Below are positions 26,259 to 34,959 of a DNA stretch of 64,000 bases, one piece after another. The translations under genes and the position numbers were made by a program. A model generated the notes under the pieces. The model did not search any database. It worked only from the letters and a program-made list of their open reading frames with translations, and was not told the origin of the DNA. The DNA is from Myxococcus fulvus. Lineage in GTDB: Bacteria > Myxococcota > Myxococcia > Myxococcales > Myxococcaceae. The stretch lies in contig NZ_FOIB01000015.1 of assembly GCF_900111765.1 (NCBI RefSeq), forward strand, positions 168,197-232,196. Reading direction: 5' to 3'. Numbering within the stretch: the first letter of the stretch is position 1; every line of letters starts with the position of its first letter.

Positions 26259-26581
26259 CGGAAGGACCTGGGAGCTGTGCCCGGAGACCCGCCCCGGGAG
26301 ATGGGATTACAGGGATGTCGCGCGGCAAGGTACCACGTTGGCATCCGCAGGCAGCCTCCGAGTGGAGCAGGGGTGCCCAGGCCACCCGGACGACCGGACA
26401 GTCGTGGCACCCACAAGGCCCGACGCCAGGGTCGCCAACTTCCTGACAGGATTATCCCCGGGGCCGGCCGGGAGGGAGAACGGGAATTTCCCGGTCAGGA
26501 ACGCGGGGCCCCCCCGTCCCTGGCCGCATCGCTTTTCGGGCGCCTGCCCACCCTCCTCCCGCTTCCAAGGAACCCTCAGTC
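26259..26581. other. Divergent intergenic region (323 bp) with a 13-nt palindrome
   Basis: This gap separates the minus-strand sigma gene from the plus-strand phosphatase gene. No coding frame with protein-like composition is seen. The one clear feature is the palindrome CGGGAA-T-TTCCCG at 26481-26493, about 90 bp before the phosphatase start, a possible operator. AAGGA near 26567 serves as the phosphatase ribosome site. Confidence 0.4.
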
Positions 26582-27289
26582 ATGTCCCCCCGCACCATCG
26601 TCATCGGAGACCTCCATGGCTGCTACGACGAGGCCCTGGAGCTGCTCGCCAAGGTGGGGGCCACGTCCAGCGACCGCGTCATCTTCGCGGGGGACCTGGT
26701 GGACCGGGGGCCCAAGCGCCGGGAGTGCGTGGAGCTGGCCATGCGGCACGAGGCCATCATGGGCAACCATGAGGAGACGACGCTGCAACAGCGCCACCGC
26801 GCCGCCGAGCGGCTGAACCCGGACCACCTGGAGACCCGTCAGGTGCTCGAGCCCGAGCACTACGAGTGGATGGCCCGGCTGCCCCGCTACCTGAGGCTGC
26901 CCGAGCACAACGCCGTCGTCGTCCACGCCGGGATGATGCCCGGCCTGCCCGTGGAGGCGCAGGACCCGTACCACCTGCTCCACGCGCAGTGCATCCAGCC
27001 GCCCGCGAAGAAGAGCTACTGGCCCTCCAAGGCACCGGAGGGGTGGACGTTCTGGACCCACCACTGGAAGGGCCCGGAGCGGGTCATCTTCGGACACACC
27101 GTGTTCGACCAGCCGCTCGTCACCGAGCACGCGGTGGGCATCGATACGGGGTGTGTCTACGGACGCTCCCTGACGGCGGTGGTGCTGCCGACCTGGGAGC
27201 TCGTCTCGGTGCCGGCCCGGAAGACGTACCGGGGCGGCAAGGACGTGGCGAAGTTCCCGGTGCATGGCGACGTGTGCGTCTACTCGTGA
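26582..27289 (+). CDS. PPP-family metallophosphatase (ApaH/PrpE-like)
   Basis: A 235-residue two-metal phosphoesterase with all PPP signatures in order: GDLHGCYDE (near residue 9), GDLVDRGP (near 38), GNHE (near 60), HAGMMPG (near 118) and FGHTVF (near 172). Relatives are Ser/Thr protein phosphatases, Ap4A hydrolases and RNA-end (PNKP-type) phosphatases, and these cannot be separated here. The gene ends only about 40 bp before the second Y-RNA and lies in the same direction as the rsr operon. An RNA-end or nucleotide substrate would fit that setting, but this is inference. Confidence 0.85.
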   Translation: MSPRTIVIGDLHGCYDEALELLAKVGATSSDRVIFAGDLVDRGPKRRECVELAMRHEAIMGNHEETTLQQRHRAAERLNPDHLETRQVLEPEHYEWMARLPRYLRLPEHNAVVVHAGMMPGLPVEAQDPYHLLHAQCIQPPAKKSYWPSKAPEGWTFWTHHWKGPERVIFGHTVFDQPLVTEHAVGIDTGCVYGRSLTAVVLPTWELVSVPARKTYRGGKDVAKFPVHGDVCVYS

Positions 27290-27329
27290 GCACCCGTCAC
27301 CGACGCGTCGACTCCGACTGAAAAGCTTC

Positions 27330-27462
27330 GCGCCCGGCCGACAGGGCCAGACACGCAATGAGAGGTGCGGGTTCGAATCCCGCCGGGGCCGTCAGGCTCC
27401 GTAGTTCAACGGTAGAACACTGGACATTCAATCCAGCATCACCGGCCTCGTCACTCGGGCGC
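27330..27462 (+). ncRNA. YrlA-type Y RNA 2, upstream of the Ro60-like gene
   Basis: A 133-nt RNA fold. The outer stem pairs 27330-27336 with 27456-27462 (GCGCCCG/CGGGCGC). A 3x3 internal loop (GCC/ACT) follows, then an inner stem 27340-27348 with 27444-27452 (8 of 9 pairs, one G-U). Inside is a tRNA in permuted order: T-arm GCGGG-TTCGAAT-CCCGC (27367-27383), acceptor strand CGGGGCC, tetraloop GTCA (27391-27394), acceptor strand GGCTCCG, UA, D-arm GTTC-AACGGTA-GAAC (27404-27418), and an anticodon-like arm CTGGA/TCCAG with loop CATTCAA (27420-27436). The 5' flank matches that of the first copy at 22 of 27 positions. It lies 160 bp upstream of the Ro60-like gene on the same strand, as the Y RNA does in Deinococcus. 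Confidence 0.87.
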
Positions 27463-27622
27463 ACCTTCCTTCCTCCTCACTCCCAGCTTCGCGCGGGTGG
27501 CCGTGCCTCGTGCACGCAGAAGCCCCCCGTGCGTTCCACGCGCGGTGCACTCCCAGGGCCCTGTCGGGCCCGAGGTCCGCCCCGCGCCTGACCCGCCGCA
27601 CGTCCCGAAAGGGGGACTCCCC

Positions 27623-29386
27623 ATGTCGACGAACCCGAACACGCAGCTGTTGCCCGAGTCCCAGCGAGGCCCCGCCGAGAAGCTCCTGGACCTGGTGCTC
27701 AGCGGCTCGGCCCACCTGTGGCACAACCGCCCCGGCCTGGACGTGGGTGGCACGTGGGTGGCCGCGGCGCACGCCACGCCGGCGCAGCGCACCGTGGGCA
27801 AGCCCGTCAAGCCGGGCCTCTTCGTGCCCGCGGCGGTGAAGCTCTACCGGCAGCTGCTCGACATCCACCAGCTCAACTCGGAGCTGATGGCGCACTTCGC
27901 GTCGTACGCGCTGACGCAGACGGACTGGCGTGACCTGAAGGTGGCCACGTGCGCGCTCATGCTGGTGCAGCAGCACGCGGGCCAGCCGGTGCGCGGTGAC
28001 GACGGCCAGGTGGCGTTCCACGACGACGACTACCGCTCCATCGGCGAGGCCATGGTGCTGCACTACGAGCGCAAGTCCACGCGCATGCTCACGCCCAAGG
28101 CGGTGCTGCGGGTGGCGGAGCTGCTCGAGCTGCCGGACATCGCCAGCCTCAACCGGCAGGCGGGCTTCGGGGACCCGGCGTCGCGCAAGCCGCCCATGGG
28201 CCGCTGGAAGCGCGTGGCGTCCAAGTGGCTGGCCGCGCGCGAGTCCAACCTGTCGATGCTCCAGGGCTTGATGAAGGCCGGCTACAAGGAGACGTTGAAG
28301 AAGCTGGCGCGCAAGGCGGGCTACAAGCCGCTCACGCAGGGCTTCTTCGAGGTGCTCGGCTGGAAGCAGAAGCAGGCCGAGGGCGGGCACCGCACGGTGG
28401 GCCTGAGCGGGCTGACGTTGGTCAAGCGCGAGCGCTTCGACGGGCTGTCCGAGGCGGAGATCTGCGAGTGGATTGACGCCGAGCGGCTCTCCTACAAGGA
28501 GGTCGTGGGTCGGCTGCCGAAGGACGTGGGGATGACGCCGGCCATCATGGCGGCGCTGTTGCCCTCGTTGTCGGACCGCGACCTGCGGCTGATGACGCCC
28601 ACGTTGGAGGAGCTGGGGTTGCTCGCGGAGCCCACGGTGCGCGCGCGCTGGGAGAAGGCCGTGCAGACGGCGACGGACCAGCGGGCGCTCAACATCGCGA
28701 AGAACGTGCGCAGCGAGGTGCTGCGCCAGAAGCTGGAGGAGGCGAGCGACAACGCGGCACGACAGGCGGTGGCGGAGGCGACGGCGGAGACCGACGTGCG
28801 GGTGATGTTCCTCATCGACAAGTCGGGCTCCATGGATGGGGCCATCGAGAACTCGAAGGAGGCGCTCGCGCGCATCCTCGCGGGCTTCCCGATGGAGAAG
28901 CTGCACATCGCGGCGTTCGACACGATGGGCACCGTGCTCCGGCCCAAGGCCTCCAACCGCACGGCGGTGCAGCACATGCTCGCGGGGCTGAAGGCCGCGG
29001 GTGGCACGACGCACGCGGCCGGCGTGCACGCGCTGCACCGGGACGGGATGAGGGTACCGGAGGGGGCGAAGCTGGTGGTCATCGTGGTGGGCGACGAGGC
29101 GGGCGAGGCGGGTGACCAGTTCGCCCGGGCGTTCCGTGACGTCGGCTTCCCGGTGGCGGCGATGGCGCTGTTGGTGAGCGTGGCGGGTGGCCGTGGCAAC
29201 ACGGTGCGCACGTGCGCGAGCCAGCTGCGGGTGCCCTTCAGCGAGGTGAACGTGGACCAGTTCGAGGACCCCTACCAGGTCCCCCGGGTGCTCAAGGCGC
29301 TGCTGGACGCGCCGACGCTGCCCGGTGCCAGCCAGTCCGGCTGGGTCGAGCGGGTGATGCGCACGCCGCTCTTGAAGGTGGCGTGA
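27623..29386 (+). CDS. rsr: Ro60/Rsr-like TROVE-vWA ring protein
   Basis: A 587-residue protein, slightly longer than Ro60/Rsr (about 530-540). Residues 20-380 are all helical with the TROVE-like core segment LMAHFASYALTQTDWRDLK near 90-108. Residues 392-570 form a von Willebrand A domain with a MIDAS motif DKSGSMDG near 399. Ro60 is a HEAT-repeat ring that binds Y RNAs on its rim and misfolded RNA ends in its cavity; in bacteria it works with PNPase. GGGGGA precedes the ATG. It is the first gene after the second Y RNA and heads an operon with a coiled-coil protein and a JAMM peptidase. The N-terminal TROVE assignment is by visible similarity, so a generic vWA protein is the alternative. Confidence 0.75.
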   Translation: MSTNPNTQLLPESQRGPAEKLLDLVLSGSAHLWHNRPGLDVGGTWVAAAHATPAQRTVGKPVKPGLFVPAAVKLYRQLLDIHQLNSELMAHFASYALTQTDWRDLKVATCALMLVQQHAGQPVRGDDGQVAFHDDDYRSIGEAMVLHYERKSTRMLTPKAVLRVAELLELPDIASLNRQAGFGDPASRKPPMGRWKRVASKWLAARESNLSMLQGLMKAGYKETLKKLARKAGYKPLTQGFFEVLGWKQKQAEGGHRTVGLSGLTLVKRERFDGLSEAEICEWIDAERLSYKEVVGRLPKDVGMTPAIMAALLPSLSDRDLRLMTPTLEELGLLAEPTVRARWEKAVQTATDQRALNIAKNVRSEVLRQKLEEASDNAARQAVAEATAETDVRVMFLIDKSGSMDGAIENSKEALARILAGFPMEKLHIAAFDTMGTVLRPKASNRTAVQHMLAGLKAAGGTTHAAGVHALHRDGMRVPEGAKLVVIVVGDEAGEAGDQFARAFRDVGFPVAAMALLVSVAGGRGNTVRTCASQLRVPFSEVNVDQFEDPYQVPRVLKALLDAPTLPGASQSGWVERVMRTPLLKVA

Positions 29387-29418
29387 GCGCGAAGTCGCGG
29401 TGAAGGCAAGGAGGCGTC

Positions 29419-30426
29419 GTGGACTACCGGAAGTTCCTCGGAAAGGTGGAGTCGGCGGTGCTGCCGTATCTGGGCGGCGGCACCGTGGACACCGCCACGC
29501 GACGCCTCCGTGTCACCACCCCCGTGGCCCCTGGGTGGTGGCGCTTCGAGTTGAAGGGGCGCGAGGCCACCGCCCGTGAGCCCGCCGGGCCCGAGGGCCT
29601 GGAGGCGCTGCCTCGGGTGCGCGGCCATGTCTGGGGAGCGCGTCTCGTCCTCGAGGGCGCGGTGGCACGGCCCCTGGAGCTGATGCCGGAGGACGAGCCG
29701 TCACCGCTCGCGCCCGTGAGCGCGCGGCGCTGGCATGACGGTGCGCTGTTGTTCGACGGCGTGGAGTTCGAGGGCGAGGCGGAGGACACCGCGCGTCGGG
29801 CCTTGGAGGAGGGACAGCCGCTGGCCTCCGTGAAGGGCGTGAGCGCTCCGCTGCGCGCGGCGTTCGGCTATGCGCTGCTGGAGGCGGCGTCGCGGACGTT
29901 GGACATCCGCTTCGCCCCCGCGGAGACGCGAGGGCGGGTGTTGAGGGTGGCCGAGCTGGGCCGTCCGGAGGCGGAGGCCTGTCTGCGGGCTCTCGCGGAG
30001 GAGCGGCGGGTCCATCAGCGGGCACTCGAGGCGCGGCGCGTGGCCGAGCAGCAGCGAGCCTGGCTCGACGCGCAGACGGTCCGCGCCACCGAGCTGGCCC
30101 AGGAGGCCCGTCGGCGGGTGCTGTCGGATGACGTGTCACGAGGCCGGGGCGCACCGGTGGGAGACCCCTCACGCGCGGAGGTGGCGTTGCAGGGCGCGGG
30201 GGCGCGGCTGCTCCATCATCGCCGCATGGCGGGGAACCAGTTGGAGGTGACGTTCAGCTTCATGGGGGAGCGGTTCGTCTCCGTCGTGGACGCGCGCACG
30301 CTCCAGGTGCTGGACGCGGGCGTGTGCCTGGCGGGCGCGGACAGCGAGGTGACGCTGGAGAGCCTGCCCTCGGTCATCCGCGAGGCCATCGACACGGACG
30401 TGCTGGTCATCACCCGGCACGCGTGA
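29419..30426 (+). CDS. Unrecognised protein of the rsr operon, with coiled coil
   Basis: A 335-residue protein that I do not recognise. The N-terminal two thirds are mixed alpha/beta with many Trp and Arg residues. Residues 190-235 are a charged helix rich in Glu/Arg/Ala (EERRVHQRALEARRVAEQQR), probably a coiled coil. The C-terminal 70 residues form a small beta-rich domain (LEVTFSFMGERFVSVVDART). It starts at a GTG with AGGAGG 6 bp upstream, 32 bp after rsr, and is followed 21 bp later by the JAMM gene, so the three are translated from one message. A partner or substrate role is inference from position. Confidence 0.7.
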   Translation: MDYRKFLGKVESAVLPYLGGGTVDTATRRLRVTTPVAPGWWRFELKGREATAREPAGPEGLEALPRVRGHVWGARLVLEGAVARPLELMPEDEPSPLAPVSARRWHDGALLFDGVEFEGEAEDTARRALEEGQPLASVKGVSAPLRAAFGYALLEAASRTLDIRFAPAETRGRVLRVAELGRPEAEACLRALAEERRVHQRALEARRVAEQQRAWLDAQTVRATELAQEARRRVLSDDVSRGRGAPVGDPSRAEVALQGAGARLLHHRRMAGNQLEVTFSFMGERFVSVVDARTLQVLDAGVCLAGADSEVTLESLPSVIREAIDTDVLVITRHA

Positions 30427-30447
30427 CACGGGAAGAGAGGAGGAACC

Positions 30448-30819
30448 ATGTCGTCGCATGAGGTATGTCTGCTCATCGGACGGGACGAGGAGGTGCTGTG
30501 GTGCGAGGCCTCTGAAAGCCCCGTCCTGCTGCCCGACTCCCGCGCGCGCTGGGAGGCCATCTGGTACTGGCGTGAGGAGTTGGTGGAGGTGGCGCACAGC
30601 CACCCCGAGGGTCCGCTCGGCTTCTCCGAGGAGGACGAGACGACGATGGCCGCGTTGACCGAGGCGCTCGGCCGCGCGCCCCGCTTCTCCGTCGTGGCCC
30701 CCGGCGGCATGGTGGCCCGCGTGGAGGGCCGCGACGTCTGGGTCTCCGAGGAGCCCTGGTGGGCCGGGCCCCTGCGCGAAATCTCCGGCATGCAGTACAC
30801 GCCGATGGCGCGGGCCTGA
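30448..30819 (+). CDS. JAB/JAMM (MPN) metallopeptidase
   Basis: A 123-residue compact JAB domain. The zinc signature is complete: HSHP near residues 50-53, then Ser and Asp in GFSEEDE near 60-64 (HxHP-x6-S-x2-D), with an upstream Glu in the RARWEAIW helix. JAMM domains cut isopeptide bonds or C-terminal tails of ubiquitin-like proteins, or act in sulfur-carrier processing. AGAGGAGG lies just upstream. It is the third gene of the rsr operon. A partner E1-like gene is about 10 kb away (40455). A bacterial JAMM downstream of a Ro60 protein is notable. Confidence 0.85.
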   Translation: MSSHEVCLLIGRDEEVLWCEASESPVLLPDSRARWEAIWYWREELVEVAHSHPEGPLGFSEEDETTMAALTEALGRAPRFSVVAPGGMVARVEGRDVWVSEEPWWAGPLREISGMQYTPMARA

Positions 30820-30821
30820 CG

Positions 30822-31328
30822 TCAGCTCGGACGGCGCCACAGCTCCCTGAGGTCCTCGGGGAGCTGGTCCATGACGTCCTCGGCCTCGCCCTCGGAGATC
30901 TGCGCCCGCACGGAGTTGAGCACCGCGCGGACCACGGGCTCCACCGCTTCCGGGTTGAGCGCCAGGTCCTCGCCCACGCGCGCGAGCAACTCCTCGCGGC
31001 CGAAGCCCTTGGGCAGCTCGTCCTCGTGGCGCTCGCAGCGGTGCAGCAGCAACGTCAGCTTGTTGGGGAGCTGGGCCTCCAGGTCCTGCGTCTCGCCCTG
31101 GGTGATGCGCTGCTCCACCGCGCAGAGCACGGACACCGCGGCCTTCTCGGCCACCGAGGGGGACATGCCGCCCCGCTCGCACAGGTGCTTCAGGAAGGCC
31201 GCGTAGTGCTGACTCGCGTGCGCTTCCTTCCGGCGGGCGCGACGGACCTCGATGGGCAGGCCACCTCGCTCGTTCGAGCCGTCCGTCGAAGAAGACTCCT
31301 GCCCTTCGCGCTCCCGCTTGTCCGCCAT
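30822..31328 (-). CDS. DUF2267 family protein
   Basis: A 168-residue protein. After a charged N-terminus it has two similar helical halves, each with the DUF2267 pattern: AAVSVLCAVEQRITQGETQDLEAQLP near residue 65 and RAVLNSVRAQISEGEAEDVMDQLP near 138. The family is of unknown function, often small and stress-associated. GGGAGGAC precedes the ATG at 31328. It converges on the JAMM gene with 2 bp between stops. Confidence 0.85.
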   Translation of the reverse strand: MADKREREGQESSSTDGSNERGGLPIEVRRARRKEAHASQHYAAFLKHLCERGGMSPSVAEKAAVSVLCAVEQRITQGETQDLEAQLPNKLTLLLHRCERHEDELPKGFGREELLARVGEDLALNPEAVEPVVRAVLNSVRAQISEGEAEDVMDQLPEDLRELWRRPS

Positions 31329-31432
31329 GGCCGTGTCCTCCCAGAGTGCCTTCGTGGGGTCAGGTTGCCCACGGCACACGGGAGGAGCACTACCCGCTGG
31401 CACAGAGGAACGGGCCGCTGGCTCCCCGCCCG

Positions 31433-33775
31433 CTACGCGGCCTTCTTCACGTAGGTGTCGTAGAGGGCGCCGAAGAAGAAGCGTCCGAAGCGCAGCAGCG
31501 TCTGCCACTGGCCCACCGCGTCCCGCGCGCCGAGCACGCGCAATGTGGAGAGCTGCTTCGCGAAATCCGCGGGGTCCAGCGACAGCACGCCGCGCGCGAC
31601 ACAGGGTCCCGAGATGTCCATTCCCCGGTACACGGACACGAGCAGCCGCGTCGTGTCGGCCCACAGGTCGAACCCCGCGTCGTCGTGGACGTCCTTGTAT
31701 CCATCCAGGAAGAAGCGCTCGCCCGACTCGGTGACGAGCGGCAGCAGGTAGCGCATCCGCCGGCCGCCAGGACGTGCGCCCTCCTGGGTCATCAGGTGCA
31801 GCTCGCCCCCCTCCACGACGAGCGGCCGGGGCGACAACGCCAGGGCCTCCACCATGCCGGAGAGCGCCAGCGGGTGCAGCCGGTCCTCCAGTGTGCGCTC
31901 CAGGTCTCGCGTCTCCACCGTGACGACGAAGCGCAGACGCGTGGCGCCCTCCCGCTTGGGGTCTCCCGCGATGAACTCATGCTCATGCACCGCGCCGGAG
32001 ACGTGGCCGTACATCGTCTCGGAGAAGCGCACGCCCACCGGAGTCCGCGCGTCGTCCGCGGGGGACTCCAGCGCGGGCGTGTAGTCGATGTGCCAGCCTC
32101 TCCGATGGGCCAGCAGCGCGACGGAGCGCTCAGCCACCGCGGAGATGGTGAACAGCGGGTTGGTCCCCAGGGACCTCGGAATCACCGAGCCATCGCTGAC
32201 GTAGAGGCCCTCGTGGACCTCGCTCCCCTCATGACCGGAGAACACGCGCCCCTCGTGGTCCACCACGCCCGCGCCCGCATGCTCCGCCATGACGCAGCCT
32301 CCGAGCGGATGGGTGCACAGGACCTCGTGTCCGGTGAGCCGGTTCCACAGCGGATTGCGCACGAAGGTGCCGCCCAGGGCCGCCGTGGCCTCGCGCAGTC
32401 GCTGGTCCACGCGCGCGAGCTCCGGCTGCGTGCCCACGTCCGGCCAGTGCACCCGCACCCGGTCCCCCTCCATGCGCAGCTCCCCCACGCCCGCGTCGTG
32501 GGACATCACGAGGAAGGTCTGCGTGTTGCGCATGGCCCCGTGGTACGGGCCGCGCACCGCGCTGTCCGCCACCCGGGCCAGCTCCTCCAGCTTGTCCTTC
32601 AGCCCCGAGTCCATGTCCTCGCCGCCCACCGCGGCCGCGGCGGAGAGCAGCGCCAGCATCGGCTTGCCGAACGCGCCCGGCATGGCCCCGTTCTCGATGA
32701 CCATGCCGTCCTCCTGCCGGGCCGTCGCGCGCGCGTCGATGATGCCGCTGATGGTGGGGCCCACCGGCTCGCGGCCCTCCGGCGGATTCACGCCGTGACC
32801 CACGCCGTTGACGGGCACGTCCGTGTTGTAGCCGAAGGCCATCACGTCCCCGTTGGCGCTGAAGCGCTGGCCCAGCTGCTTCGACAGCGACAGCCCCAGC
32901 GCGCGCGAGCGCATCAGGATTTCCGCCGTGCCCATGGTGCCCGCCGCGAGCACCACCAGGTCCGCCGTCAGCCACAGGTCCGGCGCCTCGAAGCGCTCGC
33001 GTCCGGTGTTCATCGGCCGGTAGTAGATGCGCCAGCGATTCCCGTCGCGCGCCAGGTAGCGCACGGACACCTCGGTGAAGACCCTCGCGCCGTGGCGATG
33101 CGCGTCCGGCAGGTAGTTCATCAGCACGGAGTTCTTCGCGCCCTGGTTGCAACCAGTGAGGCAGTCCCCGCACAGCGTGCACGCGCCCTGCCTCACGCCG
33201 GCGTCGTTCACCTGCTCCTCGAAGGAGACCGCCAACGGGGGGCGCTTGAAGGTGCCGCCCATGCGACGGGCCGCGCGCTCCATGGCCGACAGCGAGGCCA
33301 GGCGCGGCGAGGACTCCGGATAGGGCGTGGGCCGCAGCATGCGCTCGGCCCAGGTGAAGCCATCCTCCAGGAGCCCGGGCACGTCCTGACGGAACGCCTC
33401 CGGCCAGCGTGGATCCTGGAGCACGCGAGGGTCCGGCCGTAGCGTGACACCCGCGTTGATGAGGGACGTGCCGCCCAGCCCACACCCCGACACCACGGCC
33501 ACGTCGCCGCCCCGGTGCAGTTCGAACAGCGCGGTGGCTCGGCCCAGGTCGACATTGCTCTCCGCCTCCATGTGGACCTGGAGCTCCTGGGCGAAGTCCG
33601 CCTCCGTGCGCGGGTAGTCCCCCGGCAGCAGCTCGCGGCCCCGCTCCAGCACGCACACCTGGCGCCCCGCCCTGGCGAGCCGGCTGGCGGTGATGGCGCC
33701 GCCATACCCCGACCCCACCACGACGACGGGGTAGTGCGACGCCAGCTCACTCCACCGGGATGACAACCTCCGCAT
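31433..33775 (-). CDS. GMC-family FAD oxidoreductase (cholesterol-oxidase-like) with C-terminal extension
   Basis: A 780-residue flavoprotein. The FAD-binding VVVVGSGYGGA is near residue 18. A Cys-rich segment CTLCGDCLTGC near residue 190 resembles the one in large actinobacterial sterol oxidases. The C-terminal GMC signature runs from HPLGGCVMAEHAG near 460 to GSVIPRSLGTNP near 500. The last 240 residues are a beta-rich extension not found in small GMC enzymes. It likely oxidises a hydroxyl group on a hydrophobic substrate. I chose the ATG at 33775, with GTGGGAG upstream; a GTG at 33787 is possible. It lies 183 bp downstream of nfi on the same strand. Confidence 0.85.
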   Translation of the reverse strand: MRRLSSRWSELASHYPVVVVGSGYGGAITASRLARAGRQVCVLERGRELLPGDYPRTEADFAQELQVHMEAESNVDLGRATALFELHRGGDVAVVSGCGLGGTSLINAGVTLRPDPRVLQDPRWPEAFRQDVPGLLEDGFTWAERMLRPTPYPESSPRLASLSAMERAARRMGGTFKRPPLAVSFEEQVNDAGVRQGACTLCGDCLTGCNQGAKNSVLMNYLPDAHRHGARVFTEVSVRYLARDGNRWRIYYRPMNTGRERFEAPDLWLTADLVVLAAGTMGTAEILMRSRALGLSLSKQLGQRFSANGDVMAFGYNTDVPVNGVGHGVNPPEGREPVGPTISGIIDARATARQEDGMVIENGAMPGAFGKPMLALLSAAAAVGGEDMDSGLKDKLEELARVADSAVRGPYHGAMRNTQTFLVMSHDAGVGELRMEGDRVRVHWPDVGTQPELARVDQRLREATAALGGTFVRNPLWNRLTGHEVLCTHPLGGCVMAEHAGAGVVDHEGRVFSGHEGSEVHEGLYVSDGSVIPRSLGTNPLFTISAVAERSVALLAHRRGWHIDYTPALESPADDARTPVGVRFSETMYGHVSGAVHEHEFIAGDPKREGATRLRFVVTVETRDLERTLEDRLHPLALSGMVEALALSPRPLVVEGGELHLMTQEGARPGGRRMRYLLPLVTESGERFFLDGYKDVHDDAGFDLWADTTRLLVSVYRGMDISGPCVARGVLSLDPADFAKQLSTLRVLGARDAVGQWQTLLRFGRFFFGALYDTYVKKAA

Positions 33776-33958
33776 CGACGCTCCCACGGGCGACCCCCAC
33801 CTTCGCTGCGCACCCTCACGAGAGCGCCCACGCCCTCTTCGCGTCAGGTGGCTGGGGACACGTCCGCCCGGGCAGTACTCACACCCGGAGCCGTCCCCAT
33901 CTCGAGGACTCTGGACATAGAGGTCGTCGGGCCGTCGGTCAAATCCAGGGAGGTCGGC

Positions 33959-34660
33959 TCACTCCAGCTCCGCGGCCTCGCCGTCCGCGCGGCGCAGCGC
34001 GTTCACCATCCGGTGCGCGTGACGCGTCGTCTCCGGCTCGCGGTACTTCGGGCTCGCCCGCAGGACCAGCTCCACCGCCGTGGGCAGGTCCATCAGGTGC
34101 CCCGGCGAGACGTACACGGGCTGCACCGACTTGCGCGTGCGGACCGCCATGCCCACCACCTCGCCCTTGTGGACGATGGGCGACGTGGACCCGCGCGCGT
34201 CCCCCAGCTTGCCGTACGTGCCGACGAGCAGGGACTTGGCGCACCCGATGGAGGGGATGCCGAACAGGAGTCCACCGTGGCTCGCGATGCCCAGCCGTCG
34301 CGGATGGGCGATGCCATGCCCGTCGAAGATGAGGACGTCGGGCCGCATCGAGAGCCGCTCCCACGCGACGGCGACCACGGGCAGCTCCCGGAACGAGAGC
34401 AGCCCCGGCACATACGGAAACCCGAGGGTCACCGCCGAACCCGCCTGGGCCACGGGCACGAGCGTGCCGGCGTCCAGCACCACGATTCCGCCGAAGCCCG
34501 TGTCCTTCCCTTTCTCCGTGGACACGTCCGCGCCGGCGACGCGCTCCACCAACAGGCCGGGCGGGGGCTGGAGCACCACCCGCTCCCGGAGCTCGCGCTG
34601 GAGCGCCACGGCCTCCGTCGGCGTGACGTCCCAGCGATGCATCTGAGCTGACAGTTCCAT
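33959..34660 (-). CDS. nfi: Endonuclease V (deoxyinosine 3' endonuclease)
   Basis: A 233-residue repair nuclease that nicks DNA (or RNA) one base 3' of inosine. VAGADVS near residue 42 carries the first metal Asp. The FPYVPGLLSFRE wedge loop is near residue 80, DGHGIAHPRRLG near 110 holds the second acidic residue, and GCAKS near 138 the active Lys. The length is standard. The ATG at 34660 was chosen at the start of the family alignment. It stands next to no other repair gene. Adenosine deaminase elsewhere in the window makes free inosine, but no direct link is implied. Confidence 0.93.
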   Translation of the reverse strand: MELSAQMHRWDVTPTEAVALQRELRERVVLQPPPGLLVERVAGADVSTEKGKDTGFGGIVVLDAGTLVPVAQAGSAVTLGFPYVPGLLSFRELPVVAVAWERLSMRPDVLIFDGHGIAHPRRLGIASHGGLLFGIPSIGCAKSLLVGTYGKLGDARGSTSPIVHKGEVVGMAVRTRKSVQPVYVSPGHLMDLPTAVELVLRASPKYREPETTRHAHRMVNALRRADGEAAELE

Positions 34661-34959
34661 GTGTGACGCGTCTCCTCTCGCCTGCCCCGAGGATGCGTCC
34701 CCGCACCGCGCCTGCAACCCGGAAGGTCACCCGAGGACGTCCTGGGCGTGGACCAACGAACGCTCCCACCGACTCCCGGGGTGAGCCTCTGTCCCCCCTC
34801 GTACTGCCCTCCAGGTCCAGCCTGGAATGCACGGCCGCCGTGCCTACCGTGCAGCCTCCCAGGCATCGGTGAAGCCGCTCCCACGGACCTCTGCTTCGCG
34901 CCGCGCCTGGGACACCAGAGGGCCGGCCCACGGGAGCGTCGCATGTCCGGGAGTATCTG

